Shown: positions 28,010 through 37,373, counted from the stretch's first letter. The stretch: 64,000 bases of DNA from Desertifilum tharense IPPAS B-1220 (GCF_001746915.1 NZ_MJGC01000041.1:124001-188000), one strand, 5' to 3'. Numbers and translations are program-made. The notes: generated by a model from the sequence alone, not told the origin.

Positions 28010-29473
28010 ATGAGCAAGGATAACAGGATGAACGATCAACACCTCCGTGAATCCAAATCCCAGTCGCTTCTTGTAAGCGCTCCATCACACTCTCACACCC
28101 TGCGTTCTCAAAAGCGCTTTTTCAGTCAACGTTCCCTGCTCATGCAAGGACTGGGATGGCTGGGGGGCCTAAGCGTCCTCAGCGGCGGACTCGTTTGGGC
28201 AGAACCGCAAGCGCCAGACGCCACCTACGACACTTCAGCCTCTGAGTTACCCCCAGTCATAGAATTGGCTCCGGCGGTAGAACCTCAAGTTGAATATAGC
28301 GAACCTGTTGCTCCCCCAGTTGCAGCCCCCGCCCCGGTTGAGCCAGAATGGACGCCCGCTGAAGTTGCACCGGCGATTGAATCAGTTTCCGAAGCCGCAA
28401 CCCCCTACACTCCCGAACAGTATCAACTTCCCCAGACTCCCATTGCGCCCACCTTACCCGCAGAAGACTTTGGGGCCTACATCGACAACACCGACTACAG
28501 TCTAGGGGCAACACCAGCCCACACCTACGAAGAACCCACCCGCGTGATCTTATCGGAACGCTCAACGGGTTGTGAAAGGACAATCGAAGCGGGTCAAAGC
28601 GTTTCGGGCTGTAGCGCTCCCCAACCTTCTGCTGCGCCTGTGGCTCAGTCTCCTGCACCTGCGGGCGGCGGATCGGCTCCCATTCCCACCTGGAAGCCGG
28701 AAAATCAGAAACAGCCCAGCATTCCTCAACCCACCATCGTGCAAGCGGTTGCGCCTGCGACGGGGCGTCAAGCGCCGACCTATCAAGAAGTGGCGATCGC
28801 ACCAGCCGAACCGAGCGTCAGAGTCGGCCCCATTACCGTTAGCTCCAACGGCATTCAACTGGGAGGAACCACCAACAGCAGCCGCGCCTATTTTGGCTTA
28901 AACCGTCCCATCGGTCGCCCAGGTAACGGTAATACGAGCATCCTGTTCCCCTTATCCATTCCGGCTCCCATTACCTCCATCTTTGGCTGGCGGGTTCACC
29001 CGATTTTTGGCGATAGCCGCTTCCACTCTGGTACAGACTTAGGCGCGCCGATGGGAACGCCTGTACTGGCTGCACTGGCGGGACGAGTTGCGATCGCAGA
29101 TTTTATGGGCGGCTACGGCTTAACTGTTGTTCTCGAACACAACAAAGCTACCCAAGAAACCCTCTACGCTCACTTGTCAGAAATCTTTGTCAAACCGGGC
29201 GAAGAGGTCAAACAAGGCACAGTTATCGGTCGCGTGGGTAGCACCGGAAACTCCACAGGCCCTCACTTACACTTTGAAATGCGCGAACGCACCGCCGAAG
29301 GTTGGGCCTACCTCGATCCGGGCGCGCAACTCGAATACGCCCTCGCTCAGTTAGTCGGCGCAATGCAAACCGCCCAAGCCAACCCCCAAGCTAAACAAGC
29401 GGTGGATAAAAATCCCAACGCCAAACAACTGATCCCCACCGATCAGTTACCGATCGTTAAGATCAGAAGCTAG
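28010..29473 (+). CDS. M23 family peptidase (LytM/NlpD-like) with membrane anchor
   Basis: A 487-residue envelope protein. A basic N-terminus precedes one hydrophobic segment (about residues 46-64, GLGWLGGLSVLSGGLVWA), followed by a long Pro/Ala/Glu-rich spacer (about 65-290). The C-terminal LytM domain starts near ITSIFGWRVHPIFGDSRFHS. The metal ligands are present: H and D in FHSGTDLG, LYAHL and HLHFEMRE. It probably cuts peptidoglycan crosslinks or activates amidases during division. ATG at 28010; MNDQH seven codons later is an alternative start. Confidence 0.9.
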   Translation: MSKDNRMNDQHLRESKSQSLLVSAPSHSHTLRSQKRFFSQRSLLMQGLGWLGGLSVLSGGLVWAEPQAPDATYDTSASELPPVIELAPAVEPQVEYSEPVAPPVAAPAPVEPEWTPAEVAPAIESVSEAATPYTPEQYQLPQTPIAPTLPAEDFGAYIDNTDYSLGATPAHTYEEPTRVILSERSTGCERTIEAGQSVSGCSAPQPSAAPVAQSPAPAGGGSAPIPTWKPENQKQPSIPQPTIVQAVAPATGRQAPTYQEVAIAPAEPSVRVGPITVSSNGIQLGGTTNSSRAYFGLNRPIGRPGNGNTSILFPLSIPAPITSIFGWRVHPIFGDSRFHSGTDLGAPMGTPVLAALAGRVAIADFMGGYGLTVVLEHNKATQETLYAHLSEIFVKPGEEVKQGTVIGRVGSTGNSTGPHLHFEMRERTAEGWAYLDPGAQLEYALAQLVGAMQTAQANPQAKQAVDKNPNAKQLIPTDQLPIVKIRS

Positions 29474-29649
29474 GGGAAGAAGGGAGTTGGGAGTTGGGAG
29501 TTAGGAGTTGGGGAAGAAGAGGATGGGGGAAAAGAAGGAATTGTCGGTTAACGCTGATTGACTTCTCGGCAATCGGAACTCCCTTCCCACTCAGCACTCA
29601 GCACTCAGCACTTTCTACTCAGCACTCAGCACTTTCTACTCAGCACTCT
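29474..29649. repeat. Short tandem repeats (GGGAGTT and CACTCAGCA classes)
   Basis: GGGAGTTGGGAGTT units lie at about 29480-29520. CACTCAGCACTCAGCACTTT units lie at about 29588-29646, right up to the end of ribE on the other strand. Confidence 0.8.
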
Positions 29650-30300
29650 TTAAAGATAGCCATGCTCAACCAGGAAGCTCGCTGAAACGGGAGTGCCAGG
29701 GGGGGTGAATTCTAGGAAGCGTTCGACATATTTGCCTAAAATATCGCCTTCTAGATTCACTTTGCTTCCTGGTTCTAGGTGGTGAAGATTGGTTTCTCGA
29801 TAGGTGTGGGGAATGACGGCGACGGTGAAGTGTTGGCGATCGCACTGAGCCACAGTTAAACTAATGCCGTTGACTGCAATACTGCCTTTGGAAACGAGAT
29901 AGCGCGAGAGGGAGGGTTCCGCGACGCTAAAGGTCATCTCCCAAGAGGTTGCAGTTTGGATTGAGGCTTGTAAGTACCCAATCCCATCAACATGGCCGGT
30001 AACAAAATGACCGCCCAATTTGCTGCCAACCCGCAAAGAGGTTTCGAGGTTAACGGGGATTTGATGGCGGAGTTGATGCTCTAAAGTGGTGCGTTTGAGG
30101 GTTTCGGGAGAGACATCGACACTGAAGCCTTGGGGCAAAATTTGCTCGACTGTTAAACAGACGCCATCAACGGCGACGCTATCCCCAAGGGCCAGATCGT
30201 CACAGATGACTGAACGACCGGAGGGATCGACGAGAATCTGAAGTTGATGCTCTCCTAGCGGTTTGAGCGTTCCTAATGTTTGAATTAAACCTGTAAACAC
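29650..30300 (-). CDS. ribE: Riboflavin synthase alpha chain
   Basis: A 216-residue enzyme that dismutates two 6,7-dimethyl-8-ribityllumazines to riboflavin. The two internally repeated lumazine-binding halves are plain: MFTGLIQTLG with ALGDSVAVDGVCLTV, and KLGGHFVTGHVDGIGYL with KGSIAVNGISLTVAQ. Length fits the family. No FMN riboswitch is visible upstream. The 298 bases before the next gene are non-coding. Confidence 0.95.
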   Translation of the reverse strand: MFTGLIQTLGTLKPLGEHQLQILVDPSGRSVICDDLALGDSVAVDGVCLTVEQILPQGFSVDVSPETLKRTTLEHQLRHQIPVNLETSLRVGSKLGGHFVTGHVDGIGYLQASIQTATSWEMTFSVAEPSLSRYLVSKGSIAVNGISLTVAQCDRQHFTVAVIPHTYRETNLHHLEPGSKVNLEGDILGKYVERFLEFTPPGTPVSASFLVEHGYL

Positions 30301-30598
30301 GGCATTCGATTTAAGATTGACTGGGGATACTCAGGCAAAACTTTACGTTTTCTTGAGCCTAACAAACTCTGCGATCGACTAAAATCCCTATCCAAGGCCC
30401 CAAATCTTCAGGACGATTGTTTAGATCGATGTCATGATAGGGGCATACTTATCAATAAGCGTGATGACACTCGGCGATCGCTGGTCTCTAGGAAAGACAG
30501 TTTCGCTCTGTCTCCCTCCCAATTTCCAGTTCTGCCATGAGATTCCCGTTTTGTTAATCTAACTCCCTTTGCCTATAGTCAGTCTAGAGGCTTCACTG

Positions 30599-31102
30599 AT
30601 GATTGAGATGAAAGTCGCCGGAATTGCTTTAGATGCGGGTACTCGCAGCCCGATTGTTCTGTTAAAGGATATGCGGGATCGGCGTGCTTTACCCATTTTT
30701 ATTGGTCAAGACCAAGCGAGGGCGATCGTCAATGCGTTAGAACGACAAACTCCTCCCCGTCCTTTAACGCACGATCTAATGGTCAATCTCTTAGAAGCAT
30801 GGGATATGACCTTAGAGAGGACGATTATCCATTCCCTACAAGACAACACATTTTATGCCATCCTCGTGGTTCGCCAAGGGGAAACCAAGAAAGAAATTGA
30901 TGCCCGTCCTTCAGATGCGATCGCGATCGCCTTACGCACCGGAACCCCGATCTGGGTGATGGAAGAAGTGATTGCTGATGCGTCAATTCCGGTCGATCAA
31001 GACGCAGATGAAGCCGAGCGTCAAGCCTTTCGAGATTTTATCTCTGGCTTGCGCCCAGAAGATTTTTCTCAGCGCGGTCATCGCAGCCCCAACGGGGATT
31101 AG
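30599..31102 (+). CDS. Bifunctional nuclease family protein (DUF151)
   Basis: About 167 residues from the ATG at 30599 (MIEMKVAGIALDAGTRSP). TAGAGG lies about 8 bases before it, so I prefer it to the TTG at 30569. It belongs to the DUF151/BFN domain family, with LPIFIGQDQARAIVNALE, RPLTHDLMVNLLEAW and EIDARPSDAIAIALRTGTPI. Plant BFN proteins have DNase and RNase activity; the bacterial role is not settled. The aldo/keto reductase follows 46 bases later. Confidence 0.9.
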   Translation: MIEMKVAGIALDAGTRSPIVLLKDMRDRRALPIFIGQDQARAIVNALERQTPPRPLTHDLMVNLLEAWDMTLERTIIHSLQDNTFYAILVVRQGETKKEIDARPSDAIAIALRTGTPIWVMEEVIADASIPVDQDADEAERQAFRDFISGLRPEDFSQRGHRSPNGD

Positions 31103-31148
31103 ACGCGTTGGAGTGGCCTGTTTTCACTCAACGAACGCACCTAGCCTG

Positions 31149-32270
31149 ATGAAATATCGACGGTTTGGTAAAACCAATCTGAGGTTGTCTGTATTTTCTT
31201 TGGGAACCATGCGCTGTCTCGCTTCCGGTGAAAATGTGGAGCGAGTGGTTCGCCATGCCCTATCGTTGGGAATCAATCATATCGAAACCGCCAGAGGATA
31301 TGGTTCGAGCGAATCGGACTTAGGCAAGGTTCTGGCTCAACTGGAGGCGGGTCAATTCTACATTACCAGTAAAATTCCACCCACCCCCGATCGCGATTTG
31401 ATGGAGCGCTCGATTGATGAATCCTTAAGCCGCCTAGGTGTTGCCTCCCTTGACTGTTTGGCGATTCACGGACTCAATACCCCAGAGCATTTAGAGTGGG
31501 TACTCTCGCCAACTGGGTGTATGGCAGCAGTTCAAAAGGCTGTGGCAGATGGGCGAGTGCGTCATGTGGGATTTTCCACTCATGCCCCCCTAGAACTGAT
31601 TTTAGCAGCCATCGATACAGGTTTATTTGAATTTGTCAACCTGCATTATTACTTATTCTTTCAACGCCATACTGCCGCGATCGCGATCGCCCATCAACGG
31701 GATCTCGGCGTCCTGATTATTTCCCCGGCGGACAAAGGCGGGCGACTGTATACCCCACCCCCCCAATTGCAACACCTGTGCGCCCCTCAGACGCCCCTAG
31801 CCCTGAACTATCGCTTTCTATTAAGCGATCCGCGCATTACTACCCTGAGCGTGGGGCCCGCGATTCCAGAAGAACTCAACGAGCCGCTGCAAGTTGCCGA
31901 CCGTGACGAGGCTTTGAACCCGACAGAAATAGCCGCCCTAGAGCGACTGCAAGCCCAAATGAGCGCCACTCTAGGCCCGGAACAATGCCAGCAGTGCTAT
32001 GAGTGCCTCCCCTGCCCGGAAAGCGTCGCCATTCCAGAAATTTTACGCCTGCGGAATTTAGCGATCGCCTACGACATGGACGACTATGGAAAATATCGCT
32101 ACGGGATGTTAGAAAATGCCGGACATTGGTTTCCCGGCACCAAAGGGAACCGATGCACCCATTGTGGCGACTGTTTGCCCAGATGTCCCGCACAACTCGA
32201 TATTCCCACCCTTCTCCTTGACGCGCATCAACGCCTCCAAGGACAACAAGGGCGTCGCCTGTGGGGTTAA
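31149..32270 (+). CDS. Aldo/keto reductase with C-terminal 4Fe-4S ferredoxin domain
   Basis: About 373 residues from the ATG at 31149 (MKYRRFGKTNLRLSVFSLGT). Upstream codons in this frame overlap the nuclease gene and are not counted. The AKR TIM-barrel covers about residues 1-275. HIETARGYGSSE is the catalytic Asp/Tyr region (here ETARGYG), with SKIPP and the catalytic-type histidine in LAIHGLN. The C-terminus has two cysteine groups, CQQCYECLPC and CTHCGDCLPRCP, for Fe-S clusters. In the first motif the usual Asp is Glu. The substrate is unknown. Confidence 0.9.
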   Translation: MKYRRFGKTNLRLSVFSLGTMRCLASGENVERVVRHALSLGINHIETARGYGSSESDLGKVLAQLEAGQFYITSKIPPTPDRDLMERSIDESLSRLGVASLDCLAIHGLNTPEHLEWVLSPTGCMAAVQKAVADGRVRHVGFSTHAPLELILAAIDTGLFEFVNLHYYLFFQRHTAAIAIAHQRDLGVLIISPADKGGRLYTPPPQLQHLCAPQTPLALNYRFLLSDPRITTLSVGPAIPEELNEPLQVADRDEALNPTEIAALERLQAQMSATLGPEQCQQCYECLPCPESVAIPEILRLRNLAIAYDMDDYGKYRYGMLENAGHWFPGTKGNRCTHCGDCLPRCPAQLDIPTLLLDAHQRLQGQQGRRLWG

Positions 32271-32317
32271 TTGTGCAATGGGTACTGTCCTAATCTTTGT
32301 GGCTATAACGATTAACC

Positions 32318-32839
32318 ATGATCGAACGCATTATTTTTAAAGGGTTCTGGGTTCTGACATTCGCCCTGGGTGCGATCGCCCCTGCTGTCGCGCAACCCAC
32401 CCCATCCCTCGCCCCCTTTGACATCACCTACCTCAGAGACGAAAGCACCATCCCCCCGGATGTCATTACCCACACCAGCATCTCGCAAACCAACCTCACC
32501 GTTCCTAGCCTCTGGTGGGCTAATCAACAATTTGGCCGAACCCTCGTAGAAACCTGGTTTGCCTACCCCAACGCCTCCCAGCGCCGCGTCGATTTTGTGG
32601 TCAACCGTCAAGTCTGGAGCTTGCTCGACTATCTGCAACGCTACGAATTTGTCCATCACATGGGCAGCGTCGCCCGCACCTACGGGTACAATATCCGCAT
32701 CTTTAACCGCCAAGGCGAAGCCCTAGCGACCTATACCTGCGATTTTAACGTCCCCGATAGCCCCTGCGATATTCGCCTGCAAGCCGCCCAGGATGGGTTG
32801 CGAGGACCGCGTCAATCTCCCCTGCTGCCTTCCCCCTAA
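32318..32839 (+). CDS. Conserved secreted hypothetical protein
   Basis: A 173-residue protein with a signal peptide (about residues 1-25, IFKGFWVLTFALGAIAPAVAQ). The mature part has SLWWANQQFGRTLVETWFAY and VNRQVWSLLDYLQRYEFVHH, plus two late cysteines that could pair. I think it recurs in cyanobacteria without a known role. Its end overlaps the convergent solute-binding protein gene by 4 bases. Confidence 0.72.
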   Translation: MIERIIFKGFWVLTFALGAIAPAVAQPTPSLAPFDITYLRDESTIPPDVITHTSISQTNLTVPSLWWANQQFGRTLVETWFAYPNASQRRVDFVVNRQVWSLLDYLQRYEFVHHMGSVARTYGYNIRIFNRQGEALATYTCDFNVPDSPCDIRLQAAQDGLRGPRQSPLLPSP

Positions 32840-34011
32840 GTCACGGGTTGCGATCGCATTTCCTCCCAATATCGCAGGTATTGCTGCGCCGACTCCTCCG
32901 ACAAGGGCAGCAAAAACTCGCTGCGCTGAACGAGCGGGTTGGGAGGAAACAAAACTCGGTGTTCCCGCAATTCCTTGGGTAAGTCGCGGTTGAAGCCTAA
33001 TGCTGTTGAAGACGTTCCCCCCGTCAGCAGCGATAATTGTCCGGCTCTTTCAGGTGCTAAACAAAAATCAATCCATTGATTCACCAAGGGATTCTCATTG
33101 CTGGCGTTGGCGGGACGAACCCAAAGCTCGGCCCAAAGTGCGGTACCCGATAGGGGAATCACTGCGTTAATTTGGGGATAGCGCTCCATTGCAGCCAGGA
33201 CATCGCTAGACCAACCCACCGCTAGTTGCGTATCTCCGGTAATTAAAGGTTGTAGGTAATGGGTAGAACTGTAAAATCGGGCTTGGCGATGAAGTTGTTG
33301 CAGTTGACTTCGCAGATTGGCTACGTCATCTAAATTCGCCGTATTGTAAGACTGACCGAGTTTTTTGAGGGTCAGACCGATAATTTCTCTGGCTTGATCG
33401 AGCAAAGAGATTTTACCCGCTAGTTCAGGTCGCCAAAGATCGCTCCAGTCCGTGGGAGTCCACCCTAAGTCTCGAAAGCGATCGCGGCGGAAGGCTAACA
33501 CGGTTGTTCCCCAACGATAGGGAATTCCCCACACTGCACCATTTGCATCGGGTTGACCTTGGTCGTTGCGACGCACCAATTGCTGCCAGCGCGAGGGCAG
33601 TTCCGACCAAGTTTGCAGTTGTCCGACGTTTAAGGGTTGAATCCGTTGTTGCTGAATGGCCGCACTTAACCAGTAGTTCCCCAATGTCACCAGATCGAGT
33701 TGGCTAACGCCAGGGGTGCGTCTCCAAGGGAGTAGTTGTTGTTGCGTCGCCGCCGGTGTTTCAGCAGGCGTCAGCAGATCGAAAAGACGGCTTAATTGCT
33801 CTTCGGCGGCAAAGTTCAGGCTGATTTGTCGATCTAAACCGGCGCGAAATTGCCGCACCAGTTGAGGGGGAATGGAGTTTTTGAGCAGGCGAACGTTGAG
33901 GGTGTTGTCTGGGTTCGTCCCGCAGGCGCTTAAGGTTGTTGGCAGGGTTGATAAAGCAAGCCAGCGCAAGGTATTGAGGCTCGTTAACTGAAGAAATATC
34001 CGGCGGTTCAT
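32836..34011 (-). CDS. Extracellular solute-binding lipoprotein (PotD/iron-type)
   Basis: About 391 residues from the ATG at 34011 (MNRRIFLQLTSLNTLRW). A signal peptide ends in a lipobox-like TTLSAC near residue 32. The rest resembles family 1 solute-binding proteins (spermidine/putrescine or Fe type), with VSQLDLVTLGNYWLSAAI, GIPYRWGTTVLAFRRD and ELAGKISLLDQAREIIGLTL. No permease or ATPase gene is adjacent, so the transported ligand cannot be inferred. It starts 7 bases after the phycobiliprotein lyase stop, so the two are probably one operon. Confidence 0.85.
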   Translation of the reverse strand: MNRRIFLQLTSLNTLRWLALSTLPTTLSACGTNPDNTLNVRLLKNSIPPQLVRQFRAGLDRQISLNFAAEEQLSRLFDLLTPAETPAATQQQLLPWRRTPGVSQLDLVTLGNYWLSAAIQQQRIQPLNVGQLQTWSELPSRWQQLVRRNDQGQPDANGAVWGIPYRWGTTVLAFRRDRFRDLGWTPTDWSDLWRPELAGKISLLDQAREIIGLTLKKLGQSYNTANLDDVANLRSQLQQLHRQARFYSSTHYLQPLITGDTQLAVGWSSDVLAAMERYPQINAVIPLSGTALWAELWVRPANASNENPLVNQWIDFCLAPERAGQLSLLTGGTSSTALGFNRDLPKELREHRVLFPPNPLVQRSEFLLPLSEESAQQYLRYWEEMRSQPVT

Positions 34012-34018
34012 GCAAACA

Positions 34019-34696
34019 TTAACCCAGCGATAGCGGTTGTCGATGTTCGACTCCAAAACCAATGAGGTTGATTTGGTGAGGAGCCTCTTGGGGTTGCAGG
34101 GGGCGACGGTAGGTGAGGATGGTGCGGAGGCGGATGTCGGGTGCCACGATTCGCATTTGATCGACAGCTACGGAACGCTGATAGTAGGTGGTCATTTCTA
34201 AGGTTTGACGGATGGGCTGGTAGGTGAAGCGACCCGCGATCGCGCCTGCTTCAGAATACCCTTCGTCTCTTAGATAATAGCCTTGAATGATGTCGCTTTC
34301 TGACGCGAGGGGAACTTCGGCAACCTGGGGAAGCACGGGTTGAGGTAAGGCGGCGGTTTCCTGCGCCGAAAGGGCGTAAATATCTGGCACAAATAAGGCT
34401 TTGAGGCTCATGGATAGAGTTTCGCCGGTTTCGGAACGGGTCTGAAAGGCGATCGCAAAACCGGGAAATTGCTCGTCCGCCGTTTGCCAAGTTTGCGGAT
34501 CGACCTGTAAGGGTGCGGTGGTGAGAACGTTCGGTTCGGATAAGGCCAGAATTTGCCCTTTTTCCGCTTTGGTGAGCGCTGTCACCCGAAATTCAGTAAA
34601 CGAGCGCTCGATTTCAGCGCGATCGACATAGTGATACGTTCGTTCGGTCTTCCACAAGCCCGTACAGATTTCAAAGAACTCCTGGATCTTTAGCAT
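34019..34696 (-). CDS. Phycobiliprotein lyase, CpcS/CpeS family
   Basis: A 225-residue lipocalin-like protein of the S-type lyase family, which attaches phycocyanobilin to Cys84-type sites of phycobiliproteins. Family features are the N-terminal IQEFFEICTGLWKTERTYHY, FPGFAIAFQTRSETGE, GYYLRDEGYSEAGAIAGRFT and the C-terminal RLRTILTYRRPLQ with INLIGFGVEHRQ. It is slightly longer than usual because of an insert at about 125-140. The symbol cannot be fixed among CpcS, CpeS and paralogues. Confidence 0.82.
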   Translation of the reverse strand: MLKIQEFFEICTGLWKTERTYHYVDRAEIERSFTEFRVTALTKAEKGQILALSEPNVLTTAPLQVDPQTWQTADEQFPGFAIAFQTRSETGETLSMSLKALFVPDIYALSAQETAALPQPVLPQVAEVPLASESDIIQGYYLRDEGYSEAGAIAGRFTYQPIRQTLEMTTYYQRSVAVDQMRIVAPDIRLRTILTYRRPLQPQEAPHQINLIGFGVEHRQPLSLG

Positions 34697-35067
34697 ATTT
34701 TACGAGTTTAAATTTATTTAATTTTATCTTTAGTTAATGTTTTGTGTCATCTTGTCGATTAATGCTAAAGAGCGCGCCTCAATCACTGCAAGATAGTCAG
34801 ATAAATTCATAATTTGACAACTCACCGAGCTGTTCTTTTTCTGTTGGGGGTTGCACCTTCATTGAGATGGCGTATAGGTTTGAGACGCTCAGACTACATC
34901 CTTTGACCGCAAAGCGTCTGGCCTAAATTGCAATTAACCTTAAAAATTGAAATTGGCGTATGTTTCATTATTGTTACTAAAGGTTAAATGATTCAAAAAT
35001 AAATCAAGGTTCCTACAGAAATTATCTAGGATAATGAGGGATAAAGCTAAGGCTATCGGAATCTCAT
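34697..35067. other. Non-coding region between divergent genes
   Basis: This AT-rich 371-base spacer must carry promoters for the lyase (minus) and the coiled-coil gene (plus). A weak inverted repeat AGACGCT/AGCGTCT lies at 34883-34919. No ORF or RNA gene was recognised. Confidence 0.6.
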
Positions 35068-35442
35068 ATGGAACAAGTTCAAAGGCAAATCAACACCTTA
35101 ACCCTTAAGGTAGATGCCATCTCTCAAACTCTCGATCAGTTAAACGGCAAGGTTGCCCAAATTTTAACTGACATGAGTACAAATACTACTCAAAAAACGT
35201 CAAGAACGTCCTCAGAAGATCGAGAAGTTCGCCTTCCCTACTCCAGCACGCACCGCCTGCAAGCGGTTTTAGAACACAAAGACGTTCTAAGCGATGAAAA
35301 CTATGGAGAAAAGGAAGCAAAAGGAGCAGAAAGAACTCTTTCTCCCGAAATTCAAATTCAACGCCTGACGGCTCAATTAACCGCCGCCTATAATCGGATT
35401 GCGGCACTCGAAGAACAGTTACTTTCCCAACGCATTCACTAA
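35068..35442 (+). CDS. Small coiled-coil protein
   Basis: A 124-residue soluble protein. Residues 1-40 form a heptad coiled coil (VQRQINTLTLKVDAISQTLD), a polar Ser/Thr/Glu linker follows, and a second coiled coil (about 92-120, IQRLTAQLTAAYNRIAALEE) ends it. The start is ATG with TCGGAATCTC before it. No family is recognised. The two coils suggest oligomerisation or an adaptor role. Confidence 0.72.
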   Translation: MEQVQRQINTLTLKVDAISQTLDQLNGKVAQILTDMSTNTTQKTSRTSSEDREVRLPYSSTHRLQAVLEHKDVLSDENYGEKEAKGAERTLSPEIQIQRLTAQLTAAYNRIAALEEQLLSQRIH

Positions 35443-35664
35443 AAAGCTTCAACCGGAGGCTGAAGGTGATGGGCTGGGGTTAAGTTGAGCAACCTTAACC
35501 GAGCGAGCAACCGGGCGATACCTATAGCAAAGCAATCGATAGAAACTTGCGACCCGCATTGTCACTATAGCTATCCTTGCCATCCTTGACCGTCCTTTAA
35601 GGCTTCCTCCGCCAATCTCGAAGAGAAGAGCAGAGAATCCCCTCAATTTTCTGGAGCTGAAGAC

Positions 35665-36756
35665 CTAAATCTGCTGACCTAAAGCTTCAATCCACTCGAT
35701 TAACTGCAAATTAGACCCATTGGTCAAAAGCGAGGCTGCGATCGCGCATCCCCCCGCACCAACGCCCTCTTTAACATAGCCCCGCTCATAGGCTTGCAGG
35801 GGAGCATAACGAGAACTTGCAAAACTTAGTTGAGTTGCGATCAGTGAAACTGGTGCAAGAATTTGAGCTAAACCCACCGTATCTCCTGTTGGATCTTCTG
35901 CAACCCATCGAGTAGTCCCAATCGCAAGGCGTTCGGGGTACCACCTTAAATCGAGCGCTGCGACAATTTTTTGAATCAGTGCATAAACCGCCAACATTTG
36001 CGTCCCCCCTGCGAGGAGGACGCCCCCTTTTTGACTGGCTGCGATCGCCATTCCCGCAGCCGTAATTTGCATGGGATCGCCCACCGCAGCCACCAGCTCA
36101 AACGGACAAACCGATTGACCTCTTGGCGGCCAAAAACCCGCTATGGATAGCGCCCTCTGCACCACTTGCTCCTTTTGGGCATGATTGCAACTCGGATGGC
36201 TGCTATTGACTTTACCGCTTGCAGGAATCCCCAAGCCCGTCAAAACACCCAGCGCCGTTGTCGTTCCTCCCACCACGCACTCGCCAATCATTAAATAACG
36301 GTCTGGCGCTGCCAACTTCTCGCCCCAGTTATATCCTTGCTCAAACAGATGCTTAACCGTCTTTAAATCTAAAGCACAAGCTGTTGTCATACACCGAGCA
36401 GGCATCCCTTGCAAATCAATACAGGGGACGGGTGGAGCAATGGGCAACCCACTATTGAATAAATACAACGGAATATCTAAAGCCGCAATTACCGCCCGCG
36501 AAATCAGTACCGGCGAAGCACCCGCTACCAAAGGCGGTAAAGGGTACTCAGGAGAAGCCTGGGGGCCAGAATACAGAAATTCAGCATCCGCAAGGCAAGT
36601 ATAGCGCCGCGCTTCCGGCGTTGCCCCAGCCGCAGAAATTCCTGGAATTAAACCCGTATCAGTAAAGCCCAGAATACAAGCAAAATTGGGCCGAGTTCCC
36701 CGATAGCGCTCCAACCATTGTTGACCAAGTTGTTGTTGAGTATAGACGCGGATCAT
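35665..36756 (-). CDS. CobT-like nicotinate mononucleotide phosphoribosyltransferase (TIGR00303 family)
   Basis: A 363-residue protein of the cyanobacterial/archaeal CobT-like family. CobT makes the ribazole phosphate used for the lower ligand of cobamides. Features are FACILGFTDTGLIPGISAAG at the N-terminus, a glycine-rich centre (IGECVVGGTTTALGVLTGLG, about residues 156-175) and LAGGTQMLAVYALI near 240. Its link to B12 metabolism is notable because an orphan cobalamin riboswitch lies 18 kb away, but the two are not adjacent. The start is ATG. Confidence 0.85.
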   Translation of the reverse strand: MIRVYTQQQLGQQWLERYRGTRPNFACILGFTDTGLIPGISAAGATPEARRYTCLADAEFLYSGPQASPEYPLPPLVAGASPVLISRAVIAALDIPLYLFNSGLPIAPPVPCIDLQGMPARCMTTACALDLKTVKHLFEQGYNWGEKLAAPDRYLMIGECVVGGTTTALGVLTGLGIPASGKVNSSHPSCNHAQKEQVVQRALSIAGFWPPRGQSVCPFELVAAVGDPMQITAAGMAIAASQKGGVLLAGGTQMLAVYALIQKIVAALDLRWYPERLAIGTTRWVAEDPTGDTVGLAQILAPVSLIATQLSFASSRYAPLQAYERGYVKEGVGAGGCAIAASLLTNGSNLQLIEWIEALGQQI

Positions 36757-36861
36757 GGGGAAGAAGGGAATTGGGAGTTGGGAGTTGGGGGTTGGGGAAG
36801 AAGGGAGTTGGGAGTTGGGAGTTGGGGGTTGGGGAAGAGGAGGATGGGGGGATGGGGGGGT
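36757..36861. repeat. GGGAGTTG and GATGGGGGG short tandem repeats
   Basis: At least eight GGGAGTTG-type units run from 36768 to about 36834. GGATGGGGGGATGGGGGGGT then ends at 36861, where the insertion element begins. Confidence 0.82.
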
Positions 36862-37015
36862 CTGACAGGTGTAGGTTTATTACCTAGAGCGATTTTACTA
36901 GGGTTTCAGCCTTTGTTCTCTTAGACGTTGAGAAGCTAAAACATTGAAAATCTGTTGATTTATTGACAATAGAGTCAGTTAGCTCAACTTTCATTAAAAT
37001 ACCTACACCTGTCAG
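36862..37015. mobile_element. MITE-like element with 15-bp terminal inverted repeats
   Basis: CTGACAGGTGTAGGT at 36862-36876 is matched by its perfect reverse complement at 37001-37015. The 154-bp element has an AT-rich interior with no ORF. It is flanked by an identical 11-base direct repeat GATGGGGGGGT (36851-36861 and 37016-37026), which looks like a target-site duplication. It interrupts a low-complexity repeat, so a pre-existing repeat could mimic the duplication. No transposase is present, so mobility would need one in trans. Confidence 0.75.
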
Positions 37016-37373
37016 GATGGGGGGGTGGGGAGATGGGGGGAAGAATGGGTAAATACTGACTACCACACTTCTCGGAACGCCGCTGCTTGTGCAAGCTGAG
37101 GATTTTAGCTAAAAGCTTGTGGAATTAATGTCCTGGCGGGTGCAAGATGTGAGTAATTCGCACTCCCCTACCTACCCAGAACCGCGCAACAGCACTTTCA
37201 ACTCAGCACTCTTTTCCTCACTCGGAACACCGCTGCTTGGTGTGCAAGCTACGGAACTCGGAACTCAGCACTCTTTTCCTCACTCGGAACTCGGAACTCG
37301 GAACTCGGAACTAACTTCCCCCCACCCTCTTACCCACTCAGCACTCAGCACTCAGCACTCAGCACTCTGTTCC
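37016..37373. repeat. Mixed short tandem repeats upstream of the DUF2232 gene end
   Basis: The G-rich run continues at 37016-37045. CTCGGAACxC units lie at about 37220-37310 and CACTCAGCA units at about 37336-37366. GGAACRCCGCTGCTTG occurs twice (about 37075 and 37224). No gene is seen; plus-strand ORFs here are products of the repeats. Confidence 0.78.

Noticed and set aside
34883..34919. AGACGCT/AGCGTCT inverted repeat
   Set aside because: Only 7 pairs across a 23-base loop; may be chance.
35449..35646. 65-codon minus-strand ORF between the coiled-coil and CobT genes
   Set aside because: No family features, no ribosome binding site, and the sequence looks intergenic.
36757..37373. Repeats that resemble a CRISPR array
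   Set aside because: Units are 7-9 bases, directly abutting, with no unique spacers and no cas genes.
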